Shown: positions 1 through 12,840, numbered from the stretch's first letter. The stretch: 64,000 nucleotides of DNA from Tenodera sinensis (GCA_030765045.1 CM060967.1:162630251-162694250), one strand, 5' to 3'. Program-made: numbers and translations. The notes: generated by a model not told the origin, from the sequence alone.

Positions 1-317
1 ATAAGTAGATATGCAACTAGACAATCAAGAACAAGGAGAAGAATAGGAAGAAGCTTGATACTTCAAACACTTTGCTTCTTCATGTGCAAGCATACCCACA
101 TACAGGACTATTCAAAAAGGAGCAGATTTCAATCTTTTACCTAACCCTAGAGATAAAATTCACAAGGAGTGAGGTCTGGAGATCAGGAGGGCCGCCGACG
201 ATGAAACTGAACTTCTGCCTCTCCTGTTCCAATCCAACCTCCTGGAACGGTGTCATTCGGGTAACGTCGAACGTACTTAGAGAAATGAAGAGGGCCACAA
301 TTATGTGAATTAAATTA

Positions 318-534
318 TTTTCTTGTTTAACGACGCTGTCAATTGCCAGGATCACATCAGCGTCGCCGGTGTGCCGGAATTTTGTCCCGCAGGAGTTCTT
401 TTACATGCCAGTAAATCTACTGACATGGAGCTGTCGTTTTTAAGCACACTTAAAAACCATCGGCCTGGGCCGGGTTTGAACCCGCGACCTTGGGATCCAG
501 CGTCTAACCAACTGAGCCACCCAGACCGACACAA
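318..534 (-). mobile_element. tRNA-derived SINE, family 1 (copy 1)
   Basis: Read on the minus strand, the element starts near 534 with a tRNA-like head. A box A match (TGGCTCAGTTGG) lies at 508-519 and a box B match (GGTTCAAACCC) at 472-483, the internal RNA polymerase III promoter of tRNA-derived SINEs. The body follows and ends near 318 in GTCGTTAAACAA and an AT-rich tail. Copies with the same body lie at 12003-12224, 13322-13505 and 21303-21497, all on the same strand. Short ORFs across it are not genes. The family identity is clear from internal repetition; the published name is unknown to me. Confidence 0.85.
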
Positions 535-544
535 TTATGTGAAG

Positions 545-1555
545 ATGAAGTCATTTGGATCATTTTTAAGGTGAGGAAATAACCAGTTTTGAAGCATGTC
601 TAGATAGTTTAATCCTTTCACAGTTTTCTCCATGAAGAAGAAAGGTTCATAAATTTTGATTACAAATATGACACAGAAGACAATCTTCAGTGAATCTCTT
701 TCATGTTCAATAACTGATATTGTAGGATTTTTACATGCTCAAATTCTAACGTTATGCCGATTAAGTTCACTGGAAAGGTGAAAAGTGGATTCCTGGAAAA
801 AATGAATTAATCAGAAAAATGGTCTTCTTCCATATTATCTAACATGCTAATCTGTCCTCTGTTGTGGTCGTCAAGATGCATTTATTGCAATAATAGCAGT
901 TTGCCGACGCTGTTTCAGAACTCGCCATACCATTGGTTGAGAAATGTTAAGTTCCCTGCTTCCTCGTGCTGTGGATTTTTAGGCTCCTTTTGTAAACTGT
1001 ACGAATATGCTCGACATTTTCATTTCCGTTTGCATAAGCAACCATCTTCTACGAATTTTCGATGCTACTGGTAAATCCACTTATGCTGAGGCAGTTGTTT
1101 ATTAAACTGATGGTGAAAAGTACATTAAATTCCAATAATGGACTAGTGTTGCTAATTGAAGCACACAAAATGCTTTTTGTTGTTGTGTTGCCAATTCACT
1201 ACACACAATCAACATGACAAGCAACAGCACCAATGCGGCCGTGATTGGAACTTCTACCTGGATTGTTCAAATTTTAAACTTGTGTCTGTCGAGGAACGTT
1301 GGAATTATGGTTCTACGTTTTATAATTTGGAAGAAATAACTGATTCTCGTAATTCATAGGCTATAGATAAGGCCAAGATAAAGTTATGACATCGTTAATT
1401 TCCAGTTTTCGCTCATTAAAATAGTACAAAATGGTTGATTGTTCCATCTGGATGCTATGATTGAATTTGTCGTTAAACGGAAGAGCTTCCCTGCAGAAAT
1501 TCACCAGAGATTTCAGCGTCAATAAAGAGTTGCATCAACTTAAAGCAGGAGAAAT
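545..1555. other. No gene recognised
   Basis: AT-rich DNA with only short unrecognised ORFs. I see no tRNA, coding similarity or repeat copy here. Confidence 0.5.
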
Positions 1556-1945
1556 GTACCAGGTGGCCCACTCCAGCATGTATTTGGGTAACCCTTCGTG
1601 CGTTAAAGGAGTTGCAGAAATCACCGGCGTAAATCCAGTCAGTGGCGTGCGTGAACTTTGCCCTCATTGTTAGAGAAGCCAGCGACAGAGGAAATGCCCA
1701 GGCTTCAACTATGGTGCAGTGCGTGATAATAGAGAGAAAGTCTTAGCATGTATTCCACTATACTAACAGGACTTTATTTCCCAGTGAATAAACTCATTCC
1801 TGTATATGCTGCTATTGTCTAACATTAAAATTACAGATTGTAAATTGCCGTAACAAAATCCATGCAAACATGAGGGCGCGTAATATTTGATTGGCATTTC
1901 TTTGTTTCTTATTAATGTTATTGTTGTATTTTATTATTTTACTCA
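1556..1945 (+). repeat. Interspersed repeat family A, copy A1
   Basis: Starts with TACCAGGTGGCCCACT and ends in GGCATTTCTTTGTTTCTTATT followed by T-rich TTA-like sequence. The same order of blocks occurs at 2935-3301 (minus), 10717-11060 (plus), 36450-36830 (minus) and 52793-53165 (plus). The 3' end always leads into simple-sequence DNA. No ORF is shared among the copies, so it looks non-autonomous; its class is unknown. Confidence 0.8.
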
Positions 1946-1963
1946 CTGTTTATATTTTTGTTT

Positions 1964-2077
1964 GTGGTGGTGGTGGTGGTGGTGGTGGTGGTGGTGGTGG
2001 TGGTGGTGGTGGAGGAGGTGGCGTCGGCGGCGGTAGTGGTGGTGGTGGTGGTGGTGGTGGCGGCGGCGGTGGTGGTG
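1964..2077 (+). repeat. (GGT)n microsatellite with GGC/GGA variants
   Basis: About 114 bp of GGT triplets interrupted by GGA, GGC, GTC and AGT. It sits directly after the 3' tail of family A copy A1 and upstream of the transposase fragment at 2086. The polyglycine and polyproline ORFs across it are artefacts of the repeat. Confidence 0.95.
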
Positions 2078-2085
2078 TCTTTCTT

Positions 2086-2500
2086 CCAGCCAGACTTAGA
2101 GGAGCACGGTATCTGGAATTCCTGCAAGGTGAGCTTAAGGATTTTTTTGATGTGATTCCTGTACCATGGCAGAACAACACATCCACTGGTTCAAACGAGT
2201 CGTTGCACCGCCTTACAATTATGAACCTGTAAAGGTCCATTTCAGTTAGTTCTATCCTGGACGCTGGATGGACCTAAGTGGCCCAATACCTTGGCCAGCA
2301 AGATCTCCTGATGTAGTACCATTACATTATTTCTTTTGGAGACATTCAAGAATATTGTGTTTGAAAAAAATCCCCTCAAAGGATTGTTAAAGCATACACC
2401 CGTAGTTCTCAGTAACGTCCATATAGATAGATACAAGGAGACGGTTGAAACATTGTATCAATCAACAAGGCATCATTTTGAACACTTGTTCTATGAATGA
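2086..2500 (+). pseudogene. Mariner-like (IS630/Tc1/mariner) transposase, C-terminal remnant
   Basis: Three short frames follow one another in the order of a mariner-like transposase. At 2086-2232 the peptide has GARYLEFLQGEL, matching the conserved RYL-FLQ block. At 2262-2350 another frame reads PWPARSPDVVPLHYFFW, matching the WPPRSPDLTPLDFFLW block whose SPD aspartate (codon 2310-2312) would be the third catalytic acidic residue. At about 2438-2500 a third frame ends HHFEHLFYE then stop, like the family's HFEHL terminus. The W-QHDGAP catalytic block cannot be read. The gene is broken by frameshifts and is surely inactive. An amino-terminal piece lies at 3302-3575, beyond family A copy A2. 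Confidence 0.75.
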
Positions 2501-2764
2501 AGTCAACATAACAGTAGTCTTTGATGATAATAATAACGATGAGTATAATAAAATAATAATAAACCATAACCAAAACATTAATATTAATGTAATACTCAAA
2601 ATAATAATACTAAAACTGATGAAAATAAACCTAATAATTATGATACAAATAATAGTGATTGTAATGGTGATACTAATAAAAATAATACCAATAATGACAA
2701 TAATAAACACTAATAAAACTAGATAGTATACGATAATAAAAGAATTGCCATTATAATATAAGAA

Positions 2765-2918
<154 letters not shown>

Positions 2919-2934
2919 TACAACAGTAATATTA

Positions 2935-3301
2935 ATAAGAAACAAAGAAATGCCAATAAAATATTACGCGCTCATGTTTGTATGGATTTTGCTACAGCAA
3001 TTCGCAATCTGTAATCCGTAATGTTAGACAGTAGCAGCATGTACAGGATTGAGTTTATTCACTGGGAAATAAAGTCCTGTAAGTGAAGTGGAAAACATGC
3101 TAAGACTGCTCCTCTCTATTATCACGCGCTGCATACGATAGTTGAAACCTGAGCATTTCCTCTGTCGCTGGCTTCTCTAACAATCAGAACAAAGTTCACG
3201 CACGTCACTGACTGGATTTACCCCAGTGATTTCTGAAACTCTTCGCGCACGAAGTGTTATCTAGTTACACGAGGGCCGGCTGGAGTGGGCCACCTGGTTC
3301 A
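2935..3301 (-). repeat. Interspersed repeat family A, copy A2 (inverted to A1)
   Basis: Reverse complement of the A1 block order. It starts on the plus strand with AAGAAACAAAGAAATGCC and ends with GAGTGGGCCACCTGG. With A1 it forms an inverted repeat with arms of roughly 370-390 bp and a spacer near 1 kb. Its outer end touches the mariner-like helix-turn-helix coding remnant that begins near 3302. Confidence 0.8.
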
Positions 3302-3575
3302 CCTTCGCAGCAGCCGACAGAGAACTGCCTCTGATGAACGAAACAAGGAAAGAATGAATGACATCATTGCGGAGAACCACTGTGTAACTCTAGATGCACT
3401 TGCAGGAAAATTTGGAATATGGCACAGGAATGAGTTTAGGATGCAGAAAAATGTGAACCCACTGATTTCATCGGTGAAAAGTTATACAGTCCAGCTCTAC
3501 ACATCCAAAACAAAGCGGACCAGCAACCACCTTAATGTTTCAAAAAATTTAAGCCAGGAAAGTGTCTGCAGTTGA
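3302..3575 (+). pseudogene. Mariner-like transposase, N-terminal helix-turn-helix remnant
   Basis: The frame contains RTASDERNKERMNDIIAE and then VTLDALAGKFGI. This fits the DNA-binding part of mariner-like transposases (RPRT-x-DENI-RV--LI, then LTVREIAEELGIS-GS). Similarity fades after about residue 45 of the open stretch. It lies downstream of the C-terminal remnant at 2086-2500, so the order is scrambled, and family A copy A2 sits between them. Whether both pieces come from one copy is not shown. Confidence 0.6.
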
Positions 3576-3934
3576 ATCGGAATAGCGCTTGTGTAATCCT
3601 ACAGCTCTTCATTAGCATTGCATGATAAAGATCCGAGAAGTATCATGCGAGGCTCCAAGTTATTTGTCACATCATGGAGGTAATTGAGACCCAACTTGGC
3701 GCTCTCTGAATATGGGTGCTGTGAAGGAAGGCATACGGGCCAACGTTGGAGAACATTGCATCTGTATCTTCGCAAACGAGGTCTATCGTTAGAAAATGTA
3801 GATGAACAGCTGAAAAAGTCATGCGTTACATTCACTAGGCATTTCGCTACACAATATATTTATTTTCATATAGCTATTATAAAACATTCATACGAAAGCG
3901 CATTAATTTCTAATTGCCTACAGTATTGCTAAGA

Positions 3935-4285
<351 letters not shown>

Positions 4286-4803
4286 GGTACACCATAAGGA
4301 ATAAAAAAGTGTAATTCACAAAAATATAGAGCTGTTTAAAACATAAATTATTAGAAATAGTTTTTCTGTGGTATCAGCCGCCTTTGAGATAGCCATTGTT
4401 GTTGGTCTGAATTTTTGAATAAGTTATTTTGAAATTTGGTAGCTGTTTATTCGTTTCTCGCACTGGCATGGAAAGATCCGAATATGGCTTTGGTTTCCTC
4501 TATCCTCTTGGTATTATCTTTAAACTACCGTTTATTTTTTACAATTTATCATCTGCCATTTCCGAGACATCCGTTGTTATCATTTCATATTGTCTGCTTT
4601 CTCTACTACAGTGAGTGTTTTCGTTGAAAAATTAAAACTAGCGATAGTCCAACTATAAATGTTTCCAAGGCGGTTCCAAGAGATGTGTCCTGCAGGCACT
4701 TTACTTCCTTTCTGCGAAAAGAGATTCCTTTTGCTAATCGCATCCCATTTGAATGTCACATAATATGGCATTCAATCAAACTCAGAAAGAGAAGATCCAT
4801 TTA

Positions 4804-5382
4804 AACCGTGCACTAATCCATGAAATTCGACTTTTGTGTCACAATATAAATAAGACCGATAAAAAGGTATCTTTTGTATGGACTCCCTCTCACGTTGGCA
4901 TAACAGGCAATGAAACTGCAGATGAAGCTGCAAAAGAGGCAGCTAAACATCCCGTCAGTGATGCCTCGATCGCTTCTCCACACCAAGACGTCATCAACGG
5001 TACTAAACATATGTACATGCAAAAATGGATACAGACATGGTCGTCAGTTGGCAGTAAACTCCATGAAGCTCGCTCAGGCTGTACAAAACCTTTTCTGCAT
5101 CTCCAAAGACTGAAAAGAAGAGATCAAGTTAACATCACTCGGCTTAGAATTGGACACTCCAAACTAACACACAGTCATCTTCTCACCAAGGACCAACCTC
5201 CAAATTGTGCCAACTGTGATATTCCTCTAACCATCCACCACATCCTTATAGATTGCCCACAATACAGCAGATATAGACAGCAAGCCGGCATTTCCAGTCT
5301 TCATCATGCAGTCAATACACCGAATATGATCAGCAAGACTCTACAGTTTATGAAGAACATAAAACTTTCAAATTTACTGTAA
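4804..5382 (+). CDS. LINE ORF2 C-terminus: RNase H end plus zinc-finger tail (partial)
   Basis: Open for 193 codons to TAA at 5380. Residues 1-35 are the end of an RNase H domain, with FVWTPSHVGITGNETADEAA carrying the conserved histidine and final aspartate. Further on, ITRLRIGHSKLTHSHLL and then CANCDIPLTIHHILIDC form the cysteine/histidine tail typical of Jockey-, I- and LOA-group LINE polyproteins. The endonuclease, reverse transcriptase and earlier RNase H residues are absent because the copy is 5' truncated. The open frame runs further upstream, but those codons are flanking DNA. It cannot act alone. Confidence 0.85.
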   Translation, partial: NRALIHEIRLLCHNINKTDKKVSFVWTPSHVGITGNETADEAAKEAAKHPVSDASIASPHQDVINGTKHMYMQKWIQTWSSVGSKLHEARSGCTKPFLHLQRLKRRDQVNITRLRIGHSKLTHSHLLTKDQPPNCANCDIPLTIHHILIDCPQYSRYRQQAGISSLHHAVNTPNMISKTLQFMKNIKLSNLL

Positions 5383-5505
5383 ATGTCAACATAATGTAAT
5401 ATGTGTATGTATAATTGTAAGTTAATATCCACAATGTATTACTATGTATGGTCGTGATAAGACCGTGCTGTCAAAACGACCTCAAATAAATATTTACAAA
5501 AAAAA
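4804..5505 (+). mobile_element. 5'-truncated LINE insertion with 9-bp target-site duplication
   Basis: The segment is flanked by ATCCATTTA at 4795-4803 and again at 5506-5514. Coding similarity to a LINE RNase H domain starts exactly at 4804. The 3' end has an AATAAA (5485-5490) and a short A-run at 5500-5505, as expected for target-primed reverse transcription of a polyadenylated RNA. Only the last 0.7 kb of the element was integrated. Confidence 0.8.
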
Positions 5506-5514
5506 ATCCATTTA

Positions 5515-5669
5515 GATCAATGACGTGTGTGCGTTTCTCTGTCTGTCTGTGAAGAGAATAATTAAAAAAAGAACAGGCGGTTAAATATCAAACTTGTTAT
5601 TTAAGTTCAACATGCCACATGAAGATGTTCAAAACAATCTCCTACTATGAATTACCCTTTATTTGAAGG

Positions 5670-5727
<58 letters not shown>

Positions 5728-5930
5728 GAAAAGAAAAAGTACCCTTATTTTTCATTTTCTCAAAAATGGCTCTAGTTAATTCGATTAACATGTCTATCAT
5801 ATGTTCACGTTGCAAATAAAATGGACATGTTGAATGTTTGGCAAATATGTGTAAAGTCCTCTTCATTCTGCATGCAGTTTCTGGAACTCGCAAGAGGTAG
5901 ACAAACTTACTACAAAAAGCTAGATCTGGT
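5515..5930 (+). repeat. Diverged family B copy with (GA)n tract
   Basis: Blocks match the order in the copy at 15375-16240: GTGTGTGCGTTTCTCTGTCTG, a GGTTAAA block, TATTTAAGTTCAACAT, ACCCTTTATTTG and CTCAAAAATGGCTCTAG. A pure GA tract lies at 5673-5724. The LINE insertion at 4804-5505 abuts its left side. Confidence 0.6.
5673..5724. repeat. (GA)n microsatellite
   Basis: About 26 uninterrupted GA units inside a diverged family B copy. Confidence 0.97.
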
Positions 5931-5934
5931 CATG

Positions 5935-8900
5935 TAAAATGTGTGTCTTATGACATTTATTATTTCACATTATTTATTATTAATTTGAATTGCATATACG
6001 CTACAAGTACCTACTGTTTTAACTGCTAAGTCACTATTGTTTGTTTGTTTTTTTTTCCTTGTTTTTAATAATATTTGCGAGATTGTAATGCACGAAGTTT
6101 TAGTATGCATAAAGTAAATTAATGAATAGACTAAAATATGAGTTTGGTATTACTCTGTGACAGATGTCCCGGGCATAATCAGATGGAACACTCTTTCTGG
6201 AACATCACTTTGCTATTTAAAGAGCAGAAATTGCACTAGAAAATCCCCGAGATCGAATTCGATTTATTTTGTCCATAGTAAATTAGCTTGTAGAACAGAA
6301 AGCCTACACGCTCGCTGCAAGTCCTTTATCTCACGAGTTTACTGTCCTAGGATTTGATTACTGGCGGCACAAGAACCATAAATCCCCTTGAGCAGGGCGG
6401 TACATCTAGTCAATATTACACACCCTTCCTTAGGCGAGTTAATGTTTATATTATGTCCTCAGTAAAAATCTAAGATTGCCGCTCTGGAAGCATATACGAG
6501 AATACCGTATCCTTTTGAGGCGGGACATAAACTTCCACGCTTAACGAGGGAGAGAAACCAAATGTATACGCATCACAAGGACCGCCCAAGTTGAACTAAA
6601 AATGATTGTTCTTCTTGTTGAAACAAAACCGTCTCCGAAAATGCCTTTTACATGAAAATGTGTTTTCTTAGTCTCAGAGTAAAGAAACAAATAGAGAAAA
6701 ACGATAAAAATTACTTACAAAATCCATAGTTGCCGATTGTAATGATGGTTTCATATTCACTTATCTATTCTTTGAATTAATTACTATAGTAACAATAACA
6801 TTATATTATTAACATTGACAGCTCATTTGTTATCTATAGTTTTCCGTATATCAATGTTGAAGGCTGAACAAATGAGTTGTTTTATTCCAATTTTCCCTGC
6901 TAAATAATAGTATTTGTGTATCAACTGTTATTGATGTTCATGTATGTCCGAAGGAGTGGAAATAAAGCAGTAATAAGAGAAGACGATAATAATCTGGCAA
7001 CAAACTAGTCCATTAGAAAACACGCATGAAGACGTAAGGTAAAGTGCCCAAATAAGAGACAGTCTCCTTATAAGAGACTGTAGTTGATGGTATTCCTTAT
7101 TTGGACCCCACTTTGAAGATCCTCGTTTTCCTTAACTCTAATTTTAAAGCAATTTGTATAAATAACAGGTAATTATCAATAGTTCACGGTGTAAAATCTG
7201 AAAATACATACTTTTAGGAATGCAAAGTACCGTCCAGACATAAAAGTTATTTGGAATAGCAAATCTGATTGCCCAGTTTGAAAAAGTATCGCAATAGATC
7301 CATGACGAGGTGGCTGTCGGTCAAGGTGCACAGGGGTACACACATCACATTACCTGCTTCCCTTTTCAGCATATATATTTCTCCTTTTTAGGCACGAGAC
7401 AAGTTAAACCAAATGTGGTGTATCTACATGACGTTTTCGTATTTAACAATCATGTTCTCATCTGATTACAAATTCTTGTTCTGAAAATCGTCACGATTTA
7501 CTGGTATACTGAACCAATGGTAAAGATGAGGTGCAAATTTGAAACCAATAGAACATGTTTGAGAGTCTTTCTCGAGGTCCCAGATAAACCAATGTATAAC
7601 TCAGGTGGATTTTGTGCCCCAAATATTAAGGTCACTAGTAGAAAATAACGAGGATCTCACAAGTATCAGAGTTTATTTTCTTTTTCTTTTGTTTTATTAT
7701 ATTTTTTGTTTTTCTAGCAGCTGAGATCAGATTATTATGTTTTATTTTGTTCTATGTTTCGCAAGAACAGAAAAATATTTCACTCATAGAGCGCATTTTG
7801 TATAAATAATATTACTGTAGCAGGGTGCACTGCAAGTTACCAAAATGGTTCTTTTTTCTATCTTTCTTCGGATTATTTGTAATCTCAAATGAACAAAAAG
7901 ACATCGTGAGCGAAAAGCATGAATGTTGCTGCCATTGCATTTGCTAAACAAAGTGCGATCTTCTTAAATGGCCTGGATAGTAACACGATGTTTGTGACGT
8001 TTTACATTATTGGTCAGAACATCAGAAATGAAAATATGTAATCTCTGCTTCCAAAGAAAGTATGACTGTGCAGCTTAGGTAAGAATATTACTACAGTTCA
8101 GAAAAGTTAGTTTTATCGACTACAAACAACCTTTAGCATTTAATTCATGTGTTGTTGTTTTTTTTTTTCCTTGGACTAGGTACTTCCCAAGAACATAAAA
8201 AGGAAAGATAAAAAGAACTGTAACACGTGAGTTGGTTTCCTCTAAATTAGGAAAATTCATGGACAGTTGTTTTGTTTTTTGGTACCAGAATGACTAAGTT
8301 CCCGCTTTCAGCGCTCAAGTGGAAATTCCAGTAACTACTACTAGGTGTCCTCTGCTTTCAACTGAATGGAAACATTTATCATTTGAGTGGAGTTACAGTC
8401 ACAGTAGCTCTATTGACTCACTAGCTCGCTGTGTAAACTGTAATAACTGCACTAATTACGTCACGCACTAGGAGACATATCTGCGTAAACAATATCATTC
8501 TACACTCGCCATGTAATAACGTGCCAATGTAATGGACCTCGTCATATCTATCCTTTCTGAACGATATTGCTATCCACTAATCAAAGGTGCACCTGTTCAT
8601 AACGATACTACTGTACAATTTGAAGTTTTCACAGCGATGATTATTAATTAAAGCTTAATGAATAATAAATAAATGAATGAATAAGTAAGTAAATAAAGAA
8701 GTAAATAAGTAAATAAATAAATAATTCATTTCCTGCTGATAACCATGAAGTTTGAAATGGCCGATACTTCGAACAATTTTATAGTTATTACACGGCTGGT
8801 AACCCTAGAAGCTTTAATTAACGATGCTGCTATCCATGAATAAAATGATCCGCATGTAGTAATAAATCTTTGCCACCTGCCCACTTCCTCACGTAGCTGA

Positions 8901-10715
8901 AAGCGAAACTATCATTCTCGTGTGCTCAATCAAATAACAACTACTTGGAGTTTAGAAAACTAATGGTTATGATAAATTCAATTTGTCTTGTCATGTTTTA
9001 AACACTACTTTTGTAAAGGTTAAGCACATAGTTGCACTCTCTAGCATTGTGTCAAGACCAACATAATACTATTAAAAAACCTCGCAGTTGAAGGCGCAAC
9101 TATCGATTCTCGTAAGTATAATCGAATAACAAATACATGATTAAAATATCGGACACCAATGGCGGTGCCATCTCCGATGTTTTAAACATAGACACATAAT
9201 CTAGCATAAGTAGTCGTGTAAAACTTGAGTCTAAATGCAATTATGCTGTCGTCACATAATATAAGTACTATTACGAGTAAATTTCCAAATATTTTGCGCA
9301 AACACAATAAAACTCATAAACACAGCTGAAATAATATTTTGTGTATTATGTTCACTTACCCTGCACAAGAAATATTCGTAACCAAGAAAGTACAAAATAA
9401 GTAATTATGGGTGCGAAAGAAGTATGTGTTTTGTGCAGCAATGCTTTAATCCTGAGAGATTCTTTTGTTTTGTACTAACGCAAGCAATAGCGTACGTATA
9501 TCACTTCATCACAAGCTGCTTGTATAAAAGGTTTAGAATTCAAATTCGTGTAGAACGCAATAAGACAGACCTGTTAAAATTTGAGTTCCAGTTCCTTTGA
9601 CTATGTTTGTTCCACTATGTATCATAACCCGCATTTGCGTTGTTCAAGCCCGCCCACATGAGTGCAAAGGGAAATCATCAATATAAAACTAATAGCTGCC
9701 ATGGTATTTGTTGACAAAGACATAACACCTTGCTTCGGGATTCAGTATAACGCTTCCAGAACAGGTTCTGCTGTCCAGGAGGTTGGACCTGTGTTGAAAA
9801 TGTTTTAACGCTTAACTGATTACCGATTAGAACGAAAATGCGCACTCTAATAATTAAGATATGGTAGATAATGGTAATTTACAAACCAAAGTCCTATTTT
9901 TACATTTTGTTATTCTGAAACCTTTCATTTCGCTCACAGACAGATGTGTGAATGGCCAGAAAAGTGAACATCGGATATTTACATTTAGACTCGTCAACCT
10001 TATACGAGTATTAAATGTCAAACTAAACGGTTTAGATCTATTGTAAGACAGACATGTCTAAAAGAATGTTGGAAGAATCTACCTGCTACTTTTGAGTTGC
10101 ACCACACTAGTTGTTACCAAAGTATATTCACAGAGCAGAAGCTAATGGTTGAGGTGATGTTTCATGTAGGGTTACCGGACATCCGGAAATTTCACACATG
10201 ACCTACATTTTGAGCATTTGTCCGACGTCCAGAGGAATTTTTGAAAAGTCTCTAATGTGCCACATTTTCAGAAACAAGCAGTGATCGTTAGAAAAAACTG
10301 GGAACTGAGAAAACAGAAATTAATAATTCGTTATTAGCTGCAACTGCAACTGGCTATGACAACATGTCTACAGTCGAAGACCATATCATACAATAATAAC
10401 GCTAAACGAGAGATCGGCAACACAGCATTTGCACTCCGAGGTAAAGGTAGATGCTATGAGATGCTTTACTCTCACTCATCCTATTGTAGTAGGGTTAGGA
10501 ACAGAAAAAAAATGTGTAGTATATGGAGTTGACAATACAAATACAAATATTGTGGCATAAGTCGACCAAAGGCTAAAAATGTATTCAACAAATTAAGGTT
10601 TATTAATTGGGAAAGATTAGTTCTTCAGAGAAGTATGACTGACTATTAATGATCACATTTAACTTTGTACCTTTCGTGAGCTTAAGAAAATATAACTATA
10701 TATGCCTGTGGGTAT
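5935..10715. other. Long AT-rich stretch without recognisable gene
   Basis: About 4.8 kb with almost no ORF above 60 codons and no homology I can recognise. It holds a small nested hairpin at 7049-7112, an AAAT-rich patch near 8640-8730 and many T-runs. A host intron or intergenic DNA is the simplest reading. Confidence 0.5.
7049..7112. repeat. Nested inverted repeat (hairpin)
   Basis: Inner arms ACAGTCTC and GAGACTGT enclose a short CTTATAA-type loop. Outer arms CCAAATAAG and CTTATTTGG lie further out. It could be the core of a small MITE or chance; no other copy was noticed. Confidence 0.5.
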
Positions 10716-10716
10716 A

Positions 10717-11060
10717 CCAGGTGGCCCACTGCAGCCGGCCCCGCCGTAAGTAGATAACCCTTCGTGCCTTAAACAAGTTGCCGAACTCCACGGCGTTTCT
10801 GCCTTTCAGTAGACGTGCAGTGAGAGGCAGTTGGACTAGCATGTCGTAATATACAGAATAACAGTACAAACAGCCGAAAAGGTCTCACTTTACTGACAGG
10901 ATCTTTACTTTCCAGGGAATAAACTCACTCTTGTATATGGTGGTATTGCCTAACATTTGAATTGCAGATTGTAAAGTGCAAGCATGAGGGCAAGTAATGT
11001 TTCATTGGCATTTCTTCGTTTCTCATTAATGATATTGTGGTATATTATTATTATTATTGG
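10717..11060 (+). repeat. Interspersed repeat family A, copy A3
   Basis: Begins TACCAGGTGGCCCACTGCAG, contains the ACCCTTCGTGC and AATAAACTCACTC blocks, and ends GGCATTTCTTCGTTTCTCATT before a TTATTATT patch. Same order as A1. Confidence 0.8.
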
Positions 11061-12002
11061 TATTATTATTAGTATTATTATCATTGTTGTTGTTATTGCC
11101 ATTATTACCTAAACCATCTTATCCCACTAGCAAAGCAAGCAGTATTTAAATAATAAATCTATGCAATGCCTGACCTTGTACAATAGTTCAGAATTAGCTA
11201 AGAGACAGACTGAGGTCTAAACCGCAGCTTATTGTGTTTCAGTATGTTAAACTCTATCTACAATGTCTTCGCGAAGCCGATACAAAGAAGGTCCGCATCA
11301 CCACCAATTTTATTAATACGCCACAGAGGAAAGGGGCTGTTTCCGGTCGGTGCACGACCCCTCGGCGCCCTAAAGATCGTAACCCCCGTATCCACCTCTA
11401 ACAGACTCCCATAAACAGAGGAATAATAGGCCATAGGGAGACTACCCATTGCATCGCATGCACTGCTTGCCCAAATGAGTTTTTCCTCCAGACTGGGTGT
11501 TTCCAAACTCGCGTGAGAACAAAACTGGAACACAGATTATAGCATTTTGGTGCCTCCAGTTAACATCCTCTCGGAGGAAGTGCGCTTTCTGGAAATTAGA
11601 GGACTTTGACACGGTTGCCAAGCTTACTCATCTCAACATTCATTTCTTTCCCCCTCCATCCCTAAAATGCGTGTATATCTTAACTGAAATCTTACGTTTC
11701 GGATTCCAAATAAAGAGGTACAGTACTGCGTCTCTTCGAGTTTGTAAATGCTGCTAACTTGTTTCACTTTGATGACTTAAGTCGCATATTTGTGGATCGT
11801 CAAATATAAGATGGCTTAGGAATGCTTACTCTGTTCATAGTTATATAATTCAACGATTAGAATTACCAAATACTTGCGGAATCACTGTGTATAACACTTG
11901 GCTAAATTAAATGTTTGAAACAAAGAACCAGATCAGTACATACACGTGAAAAAGAGCTTAAATTTCCACTGAATCCTGATAGTAATGCATTCCTATTATA
12001 AT
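11061..12002. other. Unassigned sequence with a GC-richer patch
   Basis: A patch at about 11290-11530 is richer in GC than its surroundings and holds a 91-codon minus-strand ORF with no family I recognise. The ORF starts and stops without supporting splice or promoter signals, so I do not call a gene. The rest is AT-rich. Confidence 0.4.
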
Positions 12003-12224
12003 TAATTATAATTATTTTGTTGTTTAACAACGCTGTCAATTGCCAGGATCATATCAGCGTCGTCGGTGTGCCAGAATTTTGTTCCGCAGGAGTTCTTTTA
12101 CATGACAGACATAGAGCTGCCGTTTTTAAGCACACTTAAAAACCATCACTCTGGGCCGGATTTGAGCGCGTGACCTTGGGGTCAGTAGGCCAGCGTCTAA
12201 CCACCTAAGCAACCCAGACCGACA
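12003..12224 (-). mobile_element. tRNA-derived SINE, family 1 (copy 2)
   Basis: Same body as the copy at 318-534, from the TTGTTTAACAACGCTGTCAA tail at the left to the CCCAGACCGACAT head at the right. The box B region is mutated (GGATTTGAGCGCG on the plus strand), so this copy is older or inactive. An internal block carrying AGTAAATCT is missing. Confidence 0.85.
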
Positions 12225-12840
12225 TGTATTCTGAGTGCTAGGCAGTCTCACGCGCCACTGCCACACACCACACAAGTGCCAATCACAAGGCATTTTCTCA
12301 CCAACCTGCTTAATGAGGGAGATGGTAAGTCTGAGACTCACATTCAGTAAGCCCTTGGTTTGATAAAAGACGACCGTGCGCGTAGCAGTTGGGTACATTA
12401 GCATTTGAACACACATATAATTATCTAAACTTAAGGTGGTCCATCCTTTCAGCTAAATGGAGGGGGAGGGGATTGTTTTAATGTTTCTTTCTTAAGAGGA
12501 GTCTCAGTTTGTAACTTGTGAAGATAAGTTTTCTTTTCTTTATGCTGTTGACATAGAATTCATAGAAACGGAGAGAGCTTTGAGTACTTTACAGTAAATG
12601 TCGGTGTGGCTTTAAAAATCTGAGAAAAACGAAAATAAATCTAAGGAAAAGTCTCGAAGATCTTGTCTATGTGCAACAATTAAGTTAACTGAAAAATTCT
12701 GTTTTCAAAGATAACACTTGAATGACAGTAAACCTACTTAACGAAGAAAAATTACGAATTCTTGTTGAATGAGCTTGTAAATAAATATATGCTTAATAAA
12801 CGAATTTAATGACGAGTTCTCTGAAATCAAAAGTAATGTT

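Noticed and set aside
323..574. ORFs of 83 and 60 codons, repeated at 21304-21702
   Set aside because: They lie across tRNA-derived SINE copies and recur because the SINE recurs.
1891..2240. Glycine-rich and proline-rich ORFs that look like silk or cell-wall proteins
   Set aside because: The homopolymer comes from the (GGT)n tract. Only the part after 2086 has meaning, as a transposase remnant.
11258..11533. 91-codon minus-strand ORF in a GC-richer patch
   Set aside because: No family recognised and no supporting signals; left as unassigned.
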